Source: Acidobacteriota bacterium
Lineage (GTDB): Bacteria > Acidobacteriota > Blastocatellia > Chloracidobacteriales > Chloracidobacteriaceae
Direction: 5' to 3'
NCBI GenBank assembly: GCA_016208495.1
Contig: JACQXX010000068.1
Coordinates: 1 to 48,800, forward strand
DNA: 48,800 nucleotides
How positions within the stretch are numbered: the first letter of the stretch is position 1; every line of letters starts with the position of its first letter. Positions 1-8,357 of the stretch are shown here, one piece after another. The translations under genes were made by a program, and so were the position numbers. The notes under the pieces are model-generated. The model worked only from the letters and a program-made list of their open reading frames with translations. It was not told where the DNA came from and made no database searches.

Positions 1-130
1 ACTGGAGAGAACGAACCTGTTCCCGGTGGTAGCTCCCAAAACCTCGCAACCACCGGCTATCCGAACGGCAGCCCTCCGGGATGCTCAATCCAAATGCCTG
101 ATTCCCAAAAGAAAACGGGAAGTTGATTTT

Positions 131-3100
131 TTACAGTCCCTTAGCGTGTTTGGTGCGTGTTCGTGCCAGTTGGGATTCATAGAACCGCGCCAGGAATTCA
201 TAGAGCACCAGCTCTTGTGGACGCTGTGCCGAACGAAGCAGACGATTCACAAACATATGAACATAACTCCTGACCAGTCCGACAATTGGAATGGACAACC
301 GCCCAGCCTGTTCCGCCTGTTTCAATTCAGCCATGAGAGGTTTCAACCCGCCTGACCAGTCACGCAAAATGGCGATTCCGTCACCCAGCGGACCTTCCAG
401 ACTTCGGGAAGTGAGCAAACTTTCCAGATTCCTTTTTTCCTGCTGATAGTTAGCCCCAAGTTGATGTTTGAGCCCGGTTGTATCGGCTTGAAACTCCTCG
501 CCAAAGGCTTGTCGGCTTTGCTTCATCACCCATTCTTTTTGGTGGATATCCAGTCCAAAATCCGTCAAAAGCTGGTCAATGCCACATACTGTAAGCTTCC
601 ATCTGACGTCGGCGCCTTCATCTCCAGAGAGGAGTTCAAGGAGCTTTAACACGGCCTGGCTTTCGACACCAAAGATTTGCTCCGCCAGCACCATTCCTGT
701 TGGCCCGCCATATCGGTCTACTTCCCGAACATAGGTATCCAACTGAATCCGCCAAATACGGCCATCCTCCACCAGTGGGTTGAGTGCTTGCTGCAGTCGA
801 GGGAAGGCTTCGGTCAAAAGCTGATCTGGACGGCCATGGAATCGAAGGCGCAAATGCCAGTCCGGATCGCCGTACCGAATAAAAAACCACCGGTCAATCA
901 CACCCGACTGCGTCAACTGGCAAACCACGTCCCGAAGGACCTCATTCAAAATACGATCAGCCGTGGCCGTTCCAGTATAGAGTTTGAGATAGAGCCATTC
1001 CGACCCAGGCGGGAAACGATATTGAATATCCATCGGAAGCGTTTTCGGTGCAGGTCTTTTGGGGAGCGCTGCTTCTGGACGACGCACAAAAGGAATGATC
1101 AGTTCGTTGGTAAAAGCACCCTCTGGCCCCCTGACTGATTGATTTTCCGGACCAGCCAGCATCTCAATGATTCTTGCACTGGACCGCTTTTTCACCAGGT
1201 GGATAAACGTCTCAATGCTGAGGATATTTTCCAGGTCAATGGGGAGTTGATTATCTCCATCTTCCAGCAGAATCAGGCGTGGAACCTGGCGTTTGGCTCG
1301 CCATCGTTGCACGGCCAGAAAGAGCTGGCTGCCTTTGTGCGGTGTCAATTCCTTTAACTCTGCCTGAGTGACAAGCCATCGGGCCTTTGAAAGAACCAGT
1401 CGCCCGATTGAAACCCGTGGCAGGAATGAAGATTGCTCTAAAATGCCCCAATTCCATCCCAAATAGGGTGTGGTGCTCTGGGTTTGAAGTAAACAGAGAA
1501 ACCGATAGACCCCCAGGCCCTGTGAAAAATTATGGGCACTGGTCAGTCGGGGGATTACTTCACGCCCAAGCTTTTTAGAGCGCAAAATGACCCGCCCGCC
1601 TCTCACGGTCACGACAAGGTCCGTTACTGGAATCTGGTCGTCAGTTGGAACACCGGATTGTCCGAGGTACGGGATTTCATACTGGCGCAAAACAGGACGC
1701 GAAAGAATATTGCCCAGTCGTCCTTCAGGCAGGTGCACAACTTCGGCCAACACTGCATCCGGTCGTAAAGCTTCTTCAGCTCGAAGGTGGTCTTCGACAA
1801 ACTGGTGCAGCACCGGGTCGGCATGACAAAACCGGCCCAGCATCCTGGCACCGGACGGGCCATAAGCGCCGTTTAACACAAGCTGAAAATCTCCCTGCTC
1901 GACCGCTTCGCTTGAAGCTCCCATCAACGTCACCATGACCGCAAGTGCATCCGGGAGGTGAGCCGGAGTCCGGGACTTGAAGTGTTCAAGATCGCTGGGT
2001 TTGAGCACAATTTCTTGTTTCCCCTGTGCCAGTGACTGCTCCACCATTCGGAGCAAAAACCCGTGTCGGTTCCGCCATTGGACGGTTTCACTGTCAGCCA
2101 TTGGAGAAAGGATCAAATTTTTGAGAAGTGGCGCCGCTTCGGCTTTCGGGTTGTGTGCGGTTTGAAAACTGATGCCCAGTTCTTCGTCCAGTATTTCGAG
2201 CAACGGGATTTCCTGTCCTTCTTCATATCGGGCAGTAAATGCAGTTCGAAATTGAGCCAGGGGATCCTGCGCTGGTGGTTCCGCCATTCGATGCAAAAGA
2301 TCAATTGCGCTGGCCACTTCGTCCAACACATTTTGCCCCAACCTCAAGGTGGTTGAGGGCTTCACCATATCAACTTGAAACAGTCTCGGCAGATCAACTT
2401 TGGCCGGAAGCACTTTCAGTTCACTGGCAATCGCCTGGTATTGCTTCGAGTCAACGCCTAAACCATCAGCATCAATCTGGTTTAACTGGACCTGTACCCG
2501 CTCCAGACATTCGGCAATATAGTGGGTAACCGGGTGCTGACGAACCTGATCCATCAAGCTATACATTAACTCAGGTCCGGTGATGGTGGGGCTCAGTTGC
2601 GAAACAAGCAACTGATTTTGAATGAGTTGACGGATGTACTCCTGGGCTTCTTCAACCAGAATTTCCGAATCCAGATCAACAATGGTTTGAGCCAGAACGT
2701 CAATCGTGGCGCCTTCCCTGGCTTTGGTGAGAACCGCCTCCAGATAGTCTGAAGTCTCAACCGCAACCAGAAAATAAGAGCGCACCCTGTTTTCCAATCG
2801 GGTTTCGGCATATCGGATTCGTCCTGCCAGCGAGTAGAGACTTGAATTCGGGTAGTACCGAAGGCGGTCAGCCAGTGCCGGATCACGTTCGAGTTCCCCA
2901 ACCAGGGTATACAAATAATCCATATCCAGTCGGGTGTGCCGGTGATAGGTCGCCTGGCTGTCCAGGTACAGATGGGTTTCCTCCCCGATGGTGCCCACCG
3001 AACACCCGGCAAACAACCCAAATGGCGTGGGGCGACAGGTCATGCGCGAAAAATATCGGACCAGGGCACGTTCGATGCCCTGTCCTTTTTCACTATCCGG

Positions 3101-3376
3101 CGACTGAAGCCAGCGTTCATATGCCTGATCCATATTTGGTGAGGCGACAAATAACGCGTCGCGAATTTCCGGTCGTGCATAGACTGACTGAATTTGCTCT
3201 CTGAGTGATCGGCGGTCAGTCAACAGTGCCTGCTCCAGTTGACTCAAGTCCTCAGTTGATGCCGAGGCCGTCACTTTCTGGCTCCAGGAGAGGAATTCAT
3301 CAAATGGCAACAGTGGGGTTCTCATGGCAAAGAACCCGGAATGGGCATAAGAAATTTTTGGTGTGGGTGTTGTCAT
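131..3376 (-). CDS. lanB: Class I lanthipeptide dehydratase (LanB, full length)
   Basis: The 1081-residue product has the full-length class I LanB layout. An N-terminal glutamylation domain fills roughly residues 15-780 and carries the family signature TCRPTPFGLFAG near residue 115. A C-terminal elimination domain (SpaB_C / thiopeptide type, about 790-1075) carries RYGDPDWHLRLRF and YVREVDRYGG. Known LanBs transfer Glu from Glu-tRNA to Ser/Thr of the precursor and then eliminate it, giving dehydroalanine or dehydrobutyrine. Because both halves are in one chain, no split partner is needed. It is the last gene of the minus-strand lanthipeptide locus, separated from the exporter by about 370 bp of repeat DNA. 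The ATG at 3376 touches the edge of a repeat element and has no visible Shine-Dalgarno sequence. Family assignment is firm; the substrate is inferred from the neighbouring precursor. Confidence 0.93.
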   Translation of the reverse strand: MTTPTPKISYAHSGFFAMRTPLLPFDEFLSWSQKVTASASTEDLSQLEQALLTDRRSLREQIQSVYARPEIRDALFVASPNMDQAYERWLQSPDSEKGQGIERALVRYFSRMTCRPTPFGLFAGCSVGTIGEETHLYLDSQATYHRHTRLDMDYLYTLVGELERDPALADRLRYYPNSSLYSLAGRIRYAETRLENRVRSYFLVAVETSDYLEAVLTKAREGATIDVLAQTIVDLDSEILVEEAQEYIRQLIQNQLLVSQLSPTITGPELMYSLMDQVRQHPVTHYIAECLERVQVQLNQIDADGLGVDSKQYQAIASELKVLPAKVDLPRLFQVDMVKPSTTLRLGQNVLDEVASAIDLLHRMAEPPAQDPLAQFRTAFTARYEEGQEIPLLEILDEELGISFQTAHNPKAEAAPLLKNLILSPMADSETVQWRNRHGFLLRMVEQSLAQGKQEIVLKPSDLEHFKSRTPAHLPDALAVMVTLMGASSEAVEQGDFQLVLNGAYGPSGARMLGRFCHADPVLHQFVEDHLRAEEALRPDAVLAEVVHLPEGRLGNILSRPVLRQYEIPYLGQSGVPTDDQIPVTDLVVTVRGGRVILRSKKLGREVIPRLTSAHNFSQGLGVYRFLCLLQTQSTTPYLGWNWGILEQSSFLPRVSIGRLVLSKARWLVTQAELKELTPHKGSQLFLAVQRWRAKRQVPRLILLEDGDNQLPIDLENILSIETFIHLVKKRSSARIIEMLAGPENQSVRGPEGAFTNELIIPFVRRPEAALPKRPAPKTLPMDIQYRFPPGSEWLYLKLYTGTATADRILNEVLRDVVCQLTQSGVIDRWFFIRYGDPDWHLRLRFHGRPDQLLTEAFPRLQQALNPLVEDGRIWRIQLDTYVREVDRYGGPTGMVLAEQIFGVESQAVLKLLELLSGDEGADVRWKLTVCGIDQLLTDFGLDIHQKEWVMKQSRQAFGEEFQADTTGLKHQLGANYQQEKRNLESLLTSRSLEGPLGDGIAILRDWSGGLKPLMAELKQAEQAGRLSIPIVGLVRSYVHMFVNRLLRSAQRPQELVLYEFLARFYESQLARTRTKHAKGL

Positions 3377-3747
3377 AATATCAGTTTGTAGTCAGTAGTC
3401 AGTAGTCAGTAGTCAGTAGTTCACTAAGTACAAGTCCCCATAAATAAAGGGTGGAAATTCGGTTACTCCGAATTGGTTTTCGCCCGGATGGGCGCCGGAG
3501 AATAGCCGGTGGCAAGTGTCGCTTTGGACACGCGGCCACCGGAAAGAGTCGCCATCAATGGGTCGCGCCCGGATGGGCGCTGGAAGCTGGTTCGGGTCTC
3601 GGTTCCCGTTGGATTTTAGGTTTCTCGCTCAGCAGTGTGGTCCAGCGCCCATCCGGGCGAAAACCAATTTTCTCCCAGCGGGCGGTTGAATTTCATCCCT
3701 CTTTTATGGGGAGTTGTACTAAGTTTATTTGATTGAACTATGAGCGC
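3376..3747. repeat. TAATACCA-type element interrupted by a MITE
   Basis: This 370-bp gap between the lanB start and the exporter stop holds no gene. It begins with the left end of the window-wide TAATACCA family (TAATATCAG from 3376), has about five TCAGTAG heptamers to 3420, reaches TTCACTAAG, and resumes at 3719 with CTAAGTTTATTTGATTGAA. The uninterrupted form of the same sequence is at 8250-8310. The part between (3429-3718) is a separate insertion. lanB therefore starts directly at this element's left end. Confidence 0.8.
3429..3718. mobile_element. 290-bp MITE-like insertion with TIRs and 5-bp target duplication
   Basis: Both ends carry an imperfect terminal inverted repeat of about 31 bp (3429-3460 against 3688-3718; outer bases TACAA/TTGTA). 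The element is flanked by CTAAG on both sides (3424-3428, 3719-3723), consistent with a target-site duplication. Inside, a 21-bp perfect inverted repeat pairs 3475-3495 with 3645-3665, and the core CGCCCGGATGGGCGC occurs a further time at 3565-3580. There is no transposase ORF, so movement would have to be in trans. The related sequence at 8286-8310 looks like the empty site. Confidence 0.8.
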
Positions 3748-5964
3748 TTATGCGGCTTCCTGCTCCATTTGAGCAGCAATTAATTGACTATAAATTCCTT
3801 CCTGGGCAAGGAGCTGTTCGTGTGTCCCGTGTCCCACAATTCGGCCCTGGTCCATCACCACAATCAGGTCGGAATCCATAATGGTACTGAGTCGGTGGGC
3901 AATCACGATTCGAGTGCACTTGAGCGTAGCCAGATTCTGGTGGACCTGACTTTCGGTGATGGTGTCGAGTTCGCTGGTGGCTTCATCGAAAAAGAGAATT
4001 GCCGGACGATTGACCAGGGCCCGCGCGATGGCGATGCGTTGGCGCTGTCCACCGGAAAGGGATGTGCCTCCATCCATGAGCAAGGTTTCGTACCCCATCG
4101 GCATCGCCAGAATATCATCGTGAATACAGGCCAGTTTGGCAGCTTCCATAATGGCCGGGAGGGGGAGGGTCGGATTGGCAATACCGATATTGGATCGAAT
4201 TGAATCTCCAAAGACATAGGGACGCTGGGTGATGATTCCCAGTTGATTGCGAACCGAATGCAGATCCAGTCCTGAAAGGTCAGCTCCATCAAACAGAATG
4301 TGGCCTGAGGTAGGTTGGTAGAGCCCAAGCATCAATTTGGCAAGGGTTGATTTCCCAGCTCCCGAACGTCCAACCAGAGCTACTTTCTGTCCAGCTTGAA
4401 TGTTGAGTGAAACGCCATCAACCACCAGCGGCGAGAGTGACCCATAGCGAAAGGAAACATTTTCCAGCGTGATGCGCCCGTGCAAGGCCGGTGCTCGCAC
4501 AACCTGACTGAAATCCTGCTCGGGAGAGGTCTTGAGAACATCTTCGATTCGTTCGATATAGCTTCCTAAAACCTGAAACTGCAAACAGGTGGAAATCAAG
4601 GTTGAGAGCGGCCCCAAAAATCCAATCGCCAGTGCGTTGAGTGACAACATCGTTCCCAATGTCATGTGCCCATTCAAAACCTGCCCGCCGCCGACCCACA
4701 GAATAATCATCGGAGACGCTGTCCGGAGCGTGTTCATCAATGAGTCAACGGTCGCGCTAAATCGTCCGCGTTCGAGGGACACGTTCATTTCATCAACAAA
4801 TAAATTTGACCAGCGTTCAATCGCCCGGTTTTCAACACCACTTGATTTCAAAGTTTCAATACCAGCCAATATTTGGACCACATACCCCTGGGTTCGAGCC
4901 TGCATCTGCAAATGTTGGGTCATCAGTTCCTGAGTGCGGTGGCGGGAAAACCAAAAGACCCCGACCTGCACCAGCCCCAGAGCCAGAACCAGCGCCCCCA
5001 GGGTTTGATCCGCAGTGAGCAGGATAATCAGGTACAGACTGACCAGGGCGCCATCCAGGGCGCCAGAAAGGGCTCCTGACGTCAGGATTTCGCGAATTGT
5101 GGCATTGCTGTTGAGCCGCATCATCAAATCGCCGGCTGATCGGATTTGAAAGTAGGCAAAGGGCAATCGAACCAGATGGTCAAGAAATCCAACTGTCATT
5201 TGGGTATCCAGGACCGTTCGCAGGTTCAGGAGCAAATGAGCCCGGATCAAGGACGATAAAAACGAAAAGAGAATCACCCCGCCCAATCCGATTCCGAGCA
5301 CTTCGAGGAGATACCCATCACCTCGTGGGATGACCCGATCCACCAGAATCCCGGTGATGAAGGGTACCGCCAGGGCAAAAAATTGGATTAAGAGTGAAGT
5401 CACCAGCAACCTCGAAATCAGCCCGGAATGTCCCAAAACCCGGCGCACATATCCCCAAAAAACATTTGACTCCTTTTGCGAGGTCTGGAACTCATCACAT
5501 GGTTCAAACTCAAGCACCACGCCGGTAAAAGATTTGTTAAATTGTTCCAGTGGTATCCGGCGTCTCCCCGAAGCTGGGTCAATAATATCAACTCCGGTTG
5601 TGCGCAATTTTTCAAAGACGACAAAGTGACTGAATTCCCAATGCAGGATCGAGGCAGGTTTTAAGTAGTCAAGATCTTCCACCTCAACTTTGACACCTCG
5701 ACCACGCAACCCATACCAGCTCCCAGCTTCAATAATTGCCTGAGCATTGAGCCCATCCCGGTCAACCCCGGTGGCTTCCCGAATCTCATCAACCGATATC
5801 TGTTTGCCATGATAGCCAAGTACCATGGCCAGACAGGCCGCTCCACATTCAATACCCGTCAATTGCTGGATATAGGGAATGTGTTGTGGCTGAAACATTT
5901 GGCCAAGTTTGAGCAGGGCCGGGTATTGTGCTTTGAGTGAATCAACGGACTGAGGTTTATTCAT
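3748..5964 (-). CDS. lanT: C39 peptidase-containing ABC exporter (LanT/NHLM type)
   Basis: The product is a 738-residue bacteriocin exporter. An N-terminal C39 peptidase has the expected catalytic set: Q34 (oxyanion), C40 in ECGAAC, H113 in FSHFVVF and D129 in IIDP, so it should cleave after a Gly-Gly leader. A six-helix transmembrane domain follows. The ATPase domain has Walker A GRSGAGKST, signature LSGGQRQR, Walker B ILFFDEAT and the H-loop IAHRLST. The frame is open 50 codons further upstream, inside the preceding gene. I chose ATG 5964 because it gives a normal C39 N-terminus and an 8-nt overlap with the fusion protein stop, implying translational coupling. The likely role is to remove the 38-residue leader and export the mature peptide. 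Confidence 0.93.
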   Translation of the reverse strand: MNKPQSVDSLKAQYPALLKLGQMFQPQHIPYIQQLTGIECGAACLAMVLGYHGKQISVDEIREATGVDRDGLNAQAIIEAGSWYGLRGRGVKVEVEDLDYLKPASILHWEFSHFVVFEKLRTTGVDIIDPASGRRRIPLEQFNKSFTGVVLEFEPCDEFQTSQKESNVFWGYVRRVLGHSGLISRLLVTSLLIQFFALAVPFITGILVDRVIPRGDGYLLEVLGIGLGGVILFSFLSSLIRAHLLLNLRTVLDTQMTVGFLDHLVRLPFAYFQIRSAGDLMMRLNSNATIREILTSGALSGALDGALVSLYLIILLTADQTLGALVLALGLVQVGVFWFSRHRTQELMTQHLQMQARTQGYVVQILAGIETLKSSGVENRAIERWSNLFVDEMNVSLERGRFSATVDSLMNTLRTASPMIILWVGGGQVLNGHMTLGTMLSLNALAIGFLGPLSTLISTCLQFQVLGSYIERIEDVLKTSPEQDFSQVVRAPALHGRITLENVSFRYGSLSPLVVDGVSLNIQAGQKVALVGRSGAGKSTLAKLMLGLYQPTSGHILFDGADLSGLDLHSVRNQLGIITQRPYVFGDSIRSNIGIANPTLPLPAIMEAAKLACIHDDILAMPMGYETLLMDGGTSLSGGQRQRIAIARALVNRPAILFFDEATSELDTITESQVHQNLATLKCTRIVIAHRLSTIMDSDLIVVMDQGRIVGHGTHEQLLAQEGIYSQLIAAQMEQEAA

Positions 5965-8167
5965 GTGAGTTGTCAAAGAGGTTTTTGAGCCACGGGGCCA
6001 GGGTAAAGATGATCCGCTCCGTCCGAACCGGAACTTCCACCACGCCCTGCATGCCGTCATAGTAATCATAGATTTTCCCATCGGTGGTAAAAGTCGCTGA
6101 GGGAATCTGCCCACGAACCAGAATGACTGGTCCCTTCATTTCCAGGGTGTCGGCGATTTCCTGGCCCAGATAGCGCTTCATTTCATTGGGGCCGATGACT
6201 TCATCGCTGATGGATTCAATGGTGAGGTACTGATAGGCGTATTTGTAGCCGCTCGGTTCAAGCCGAAGGCTCGTGCCAGTTTTGAGCAGCGGGCGGAAAT
6301 GGCCGGGTAAAATGGCAATCACCGACAGGCCCGGTTTTTCATCCGAAAGGGTCAAGAGTGATTCACCGGGTGACAGATGCTGGTTTGGGCGGACCCGAAT
6401 ATCGCGAATCACACCCGACCGTGGGGCTTTGACCAGCCGCGCTTCCAACTGACTTTCAATTGATTCCTTTTGAGCCCGAAGTGCGGTTAATTCCTGCTGA
6501 AGCGCTGGATTATTCGGTTCGCTCAGGCTTTTGGCCAACTGGACCTGGTATGTTTTTTGAACCTGCTCAAGGGCTGCTGCCTCCTGGTCGTCATAAAACC
6601 GCACCAAAACCTGATGGGCTTCCACTTTCTGGCCAGGTTGAACCTGAATGGATTTCACCATGCCGGCTGAAAGTGCGGTCAGATCCGTCCGGTTGTTGAC
6701 CCGAACAATCGCTGGGCCCGTTGCATATTCATTGATTCGACCAACCGAGAGATATCCCACCCCGGTCAGAAATACCGTTACCAGCAACCAGTACACCCAG
6801 CCTACCCAGGCGGGTGACAATCGGAGAAGACTGCCCGTGTCCTTCATGCCTGCCGCATGGGCTTCAAGTGCCTGCTTCCGAAAGATCTCTTCAGATGGTG
6901 AGGTGGCATTTGACCGCCGGCGGGCTGAAAACGCCTCAAAGCGATTCTGGAGCATGAGTTGGGTACACATCGGCGCCAACTGGCTTGCCAAAAGATTCAG
7001 GATTTGAAACTGGTCATCCGTAAAGGCTGGTCGGTTTTCATCTCGAATCGCCACCAGTACGGCCAGAACTTCCCCTTGAGCATCTTTTACCGGTTCAGCT
7101 AAAAACGATTCCGTTCCTTTGCCCTGTGGATCATCCAGTTTGGGGTAATAGCGGGCATCACTCCGAACATCTTGTGTCAGGTGGATGGCTAACCCGGTTC
7201 CAGCAACATACCCAATCAACCCGATACTGGAGTCCCAATTTTGGGCATCACCTTCTCGCTGACCTGGAGCAGAGAGTTTTCGCTCTACGGCCTGATACAT
7301 CCAGCACGCCGCCCGGTTGGCCTCAAGGAGTTCTTCAATCGCCTGAGTCGCCACCTGGCACAAATCTTCGGCACGGGTTTGCCGCATCAACCGCTGAACA
7401 TGTGGTGCAATGTTCTGCATCTTGACTGCCCGCCGAACGAGGTCCAGTTCAAGCTGAAAATCAGACAGCACTGTTTTCCAATAAAACTTCACCGCACTGG
7501 CGACAATAGTCAAAAAGGTATCTGGCGCACCTGTATTCCTGAGGGTATAAAAGATTTTTCCCAGCTTTGCTTCAGCCATACCTTCTGAGGTGGAGTCATC
7601 CACAAGCAGAAGTTTGACCTCTCGATTGACCGGTGAATTGGCGCCATTCCAATGGGCAATACCGGAGTTGGAATGTTCCAGGCTGGCCTGATCAACAATG
7701 ACAAGTGTAACTTCGTTGTTTTGGAGGATTTCTCCTGCCTCCTGAAGTGTTTGAATTGTTATCGGGAAATACTGATCCTTGAGGAGATTTCGAATCCAGG
7801 CCACCGTATCCAGATTCTCACTGACAACCAGAACTTTCGGCGGGTAGCACACCAAAAGCGGCTCAAGGTTTGACTCCTGTGATTCGTGATTGAGAAATTG
7901 AATTCCGGCCAGATGATAGTGAGGAACATCTGGTGAATAAATCCATCGAACAACGGCATTCAGACAAATTTGATTGGCAGCGAAGGAGCAATGATAGGTA
8001 ACGGTCAGATTTTGGAGAGGAGTAATCTGAAGTTCGTCCTCAACGGGGATGGCGAGCACCATCCCTGCCCGGCTGATATTCCAAATCAAACCGGTGAAGG
8101 ACTGTCCTTCTGAATCAATTTCAATCTGACACCTTAAAAGGCTTGAAATTTCAGGCCGCGCAATCAT
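5957..8167 (-). CDS. PilZ-(receiver-like)-GAF-HlyD membrane fusion protein
   Basis: This 736-residue protein has an uncommon architecture. Residues 1-105 resemble a PilZ domain: NISRAG matches the second c-di-GMP motif, but the first RxxxR motif is not intact. Residues about 108-240 look like a degenerate response-regulator fold (KVLVVSEN and LVIVD strands). Residues about 265-420 look like a GAF domain. One hydrophobic helix follows (about 453-475, WVGWVYWLLVTVFLTGVGYL). The last 260 residues are a HlyD/NHLM-type adaptor with a lipoyl-like half (SIQVQPGQKVEAHQVLV), a coiled hairpin and a second lipoyl half (VIRDIRVRPNQHLSPGESLLTL). The adaptor and its position before the C39 exporter indicate an export partner. 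The roughly 450 cytoplasmic residues suggest signal-gated export, which is inference. Domain limits are estimates. Confidence 0.85.
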   Translation of the reverse strand: MIARPEISSLLRCQIEIDSEGQSFTGLIWNISRAGMVLAIPVEDELQITPLQNLTVTYHCSFAANQICLNAVVRWIYSPDVPHYHLAGIQFLNHESQESNLEPLLVCYPPKVLVVSENLDTVAWIRNLLKDQYFPITIQTLQEAGEILQNNEVTLVIVDQASLEHSNSGIAHWNGANSPVNREVKLLLVDDSTSEGMAEAKLGKIFYTLRNTGAPDTFLTIVASAVKFYWKTVLSDFQLELDLVRRAVKMQNIAPHVQRLMRQTRAEDLCQVATQAIEELLEANRAACWMYQAVERKLSAPGQREGDAQNWDSSIGLIGYVAGTGLAIHLTQDVRSDARYYPKLDDPQGKGTESFLAEPVKDAQGEVLAVLVAIRDENRPAFTDDQFQILNLLASQLAPMCTQLMLQNRFEAFSARRRSNATSPSEEIFRKQALEAHAAGMKDTGSLLRLSPAWVGWVYWLLVTVFLTGVGYLSVGRINEYATGPAIVRVNNRTDLTALSAGMVKSIQVQPGQKVEAHQVLVRFYDDQEAAALEQVQKTYQVQLAKSLSEPNNPALQQELTALRAQKESIESQLEARLVKAPRSGVIRDIRVRPNQHLSPGESLLTLSDEKPGLSVIAILPGHFRPLLKTGTSLRLEPSGYKYAYQYLTIESISDEVIGPNEMKRYLGQEIADTLEMKGPVILVRGQIPSATFTTDGKIYDYYDGMQGVVEVPVRTERIIFTLAPWLKNLFDNSHE

Positions 8168-8247
8168 TTGTTTTTACTTTCAGATCAATATCGTGGGAGC
8201 GGCAGATTGACGCCGCTTTCACTCTCACCGATTTACGATTGAATCTC

Positions 8248-8357
8248 TGTTATACCAGTTTGTAGTCAGTAGTCAGTAGTCAGTAGTTCACTAAGTCTAT
8301 TTGATTGAATTACTTGACTATTTTCTAATGCAAGGATTCCATTCCAAAATGGTATTA
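8248..8357. repeat. TAATACCA-type intergenic element (uninterrupted copy)
   Basis: This element of about 110 bp fills most of the gap between the fusion protein gene and lanC. Its left end reads TATACCAGTTTGTAG and is followed by three TCAGTAG heptamers and TTCACTAAG. An AT-rich core follows, and the right end is the complement of TAATACCATTTTGGAATGG. The terminal TAA on the minus strand is the lanC stop codon. Related copies are at 3376-3747 (interrupted), 18507-18597 and 47919-48022. Confidence 0.8.

Noticed and set aside
26..355. 109-codon plus-strand ORF at the window start
   Set aside because: Mostly antisense to lanB; positions 1-130 show no gene or clear terminator.
6000..6114. Longer N-terminus of the C39 exporter from 6114
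   Set aside because: That part is out-of-frame translation of the fusion protein gene and would put an Arg/Trp-rich tail before the peptidase.
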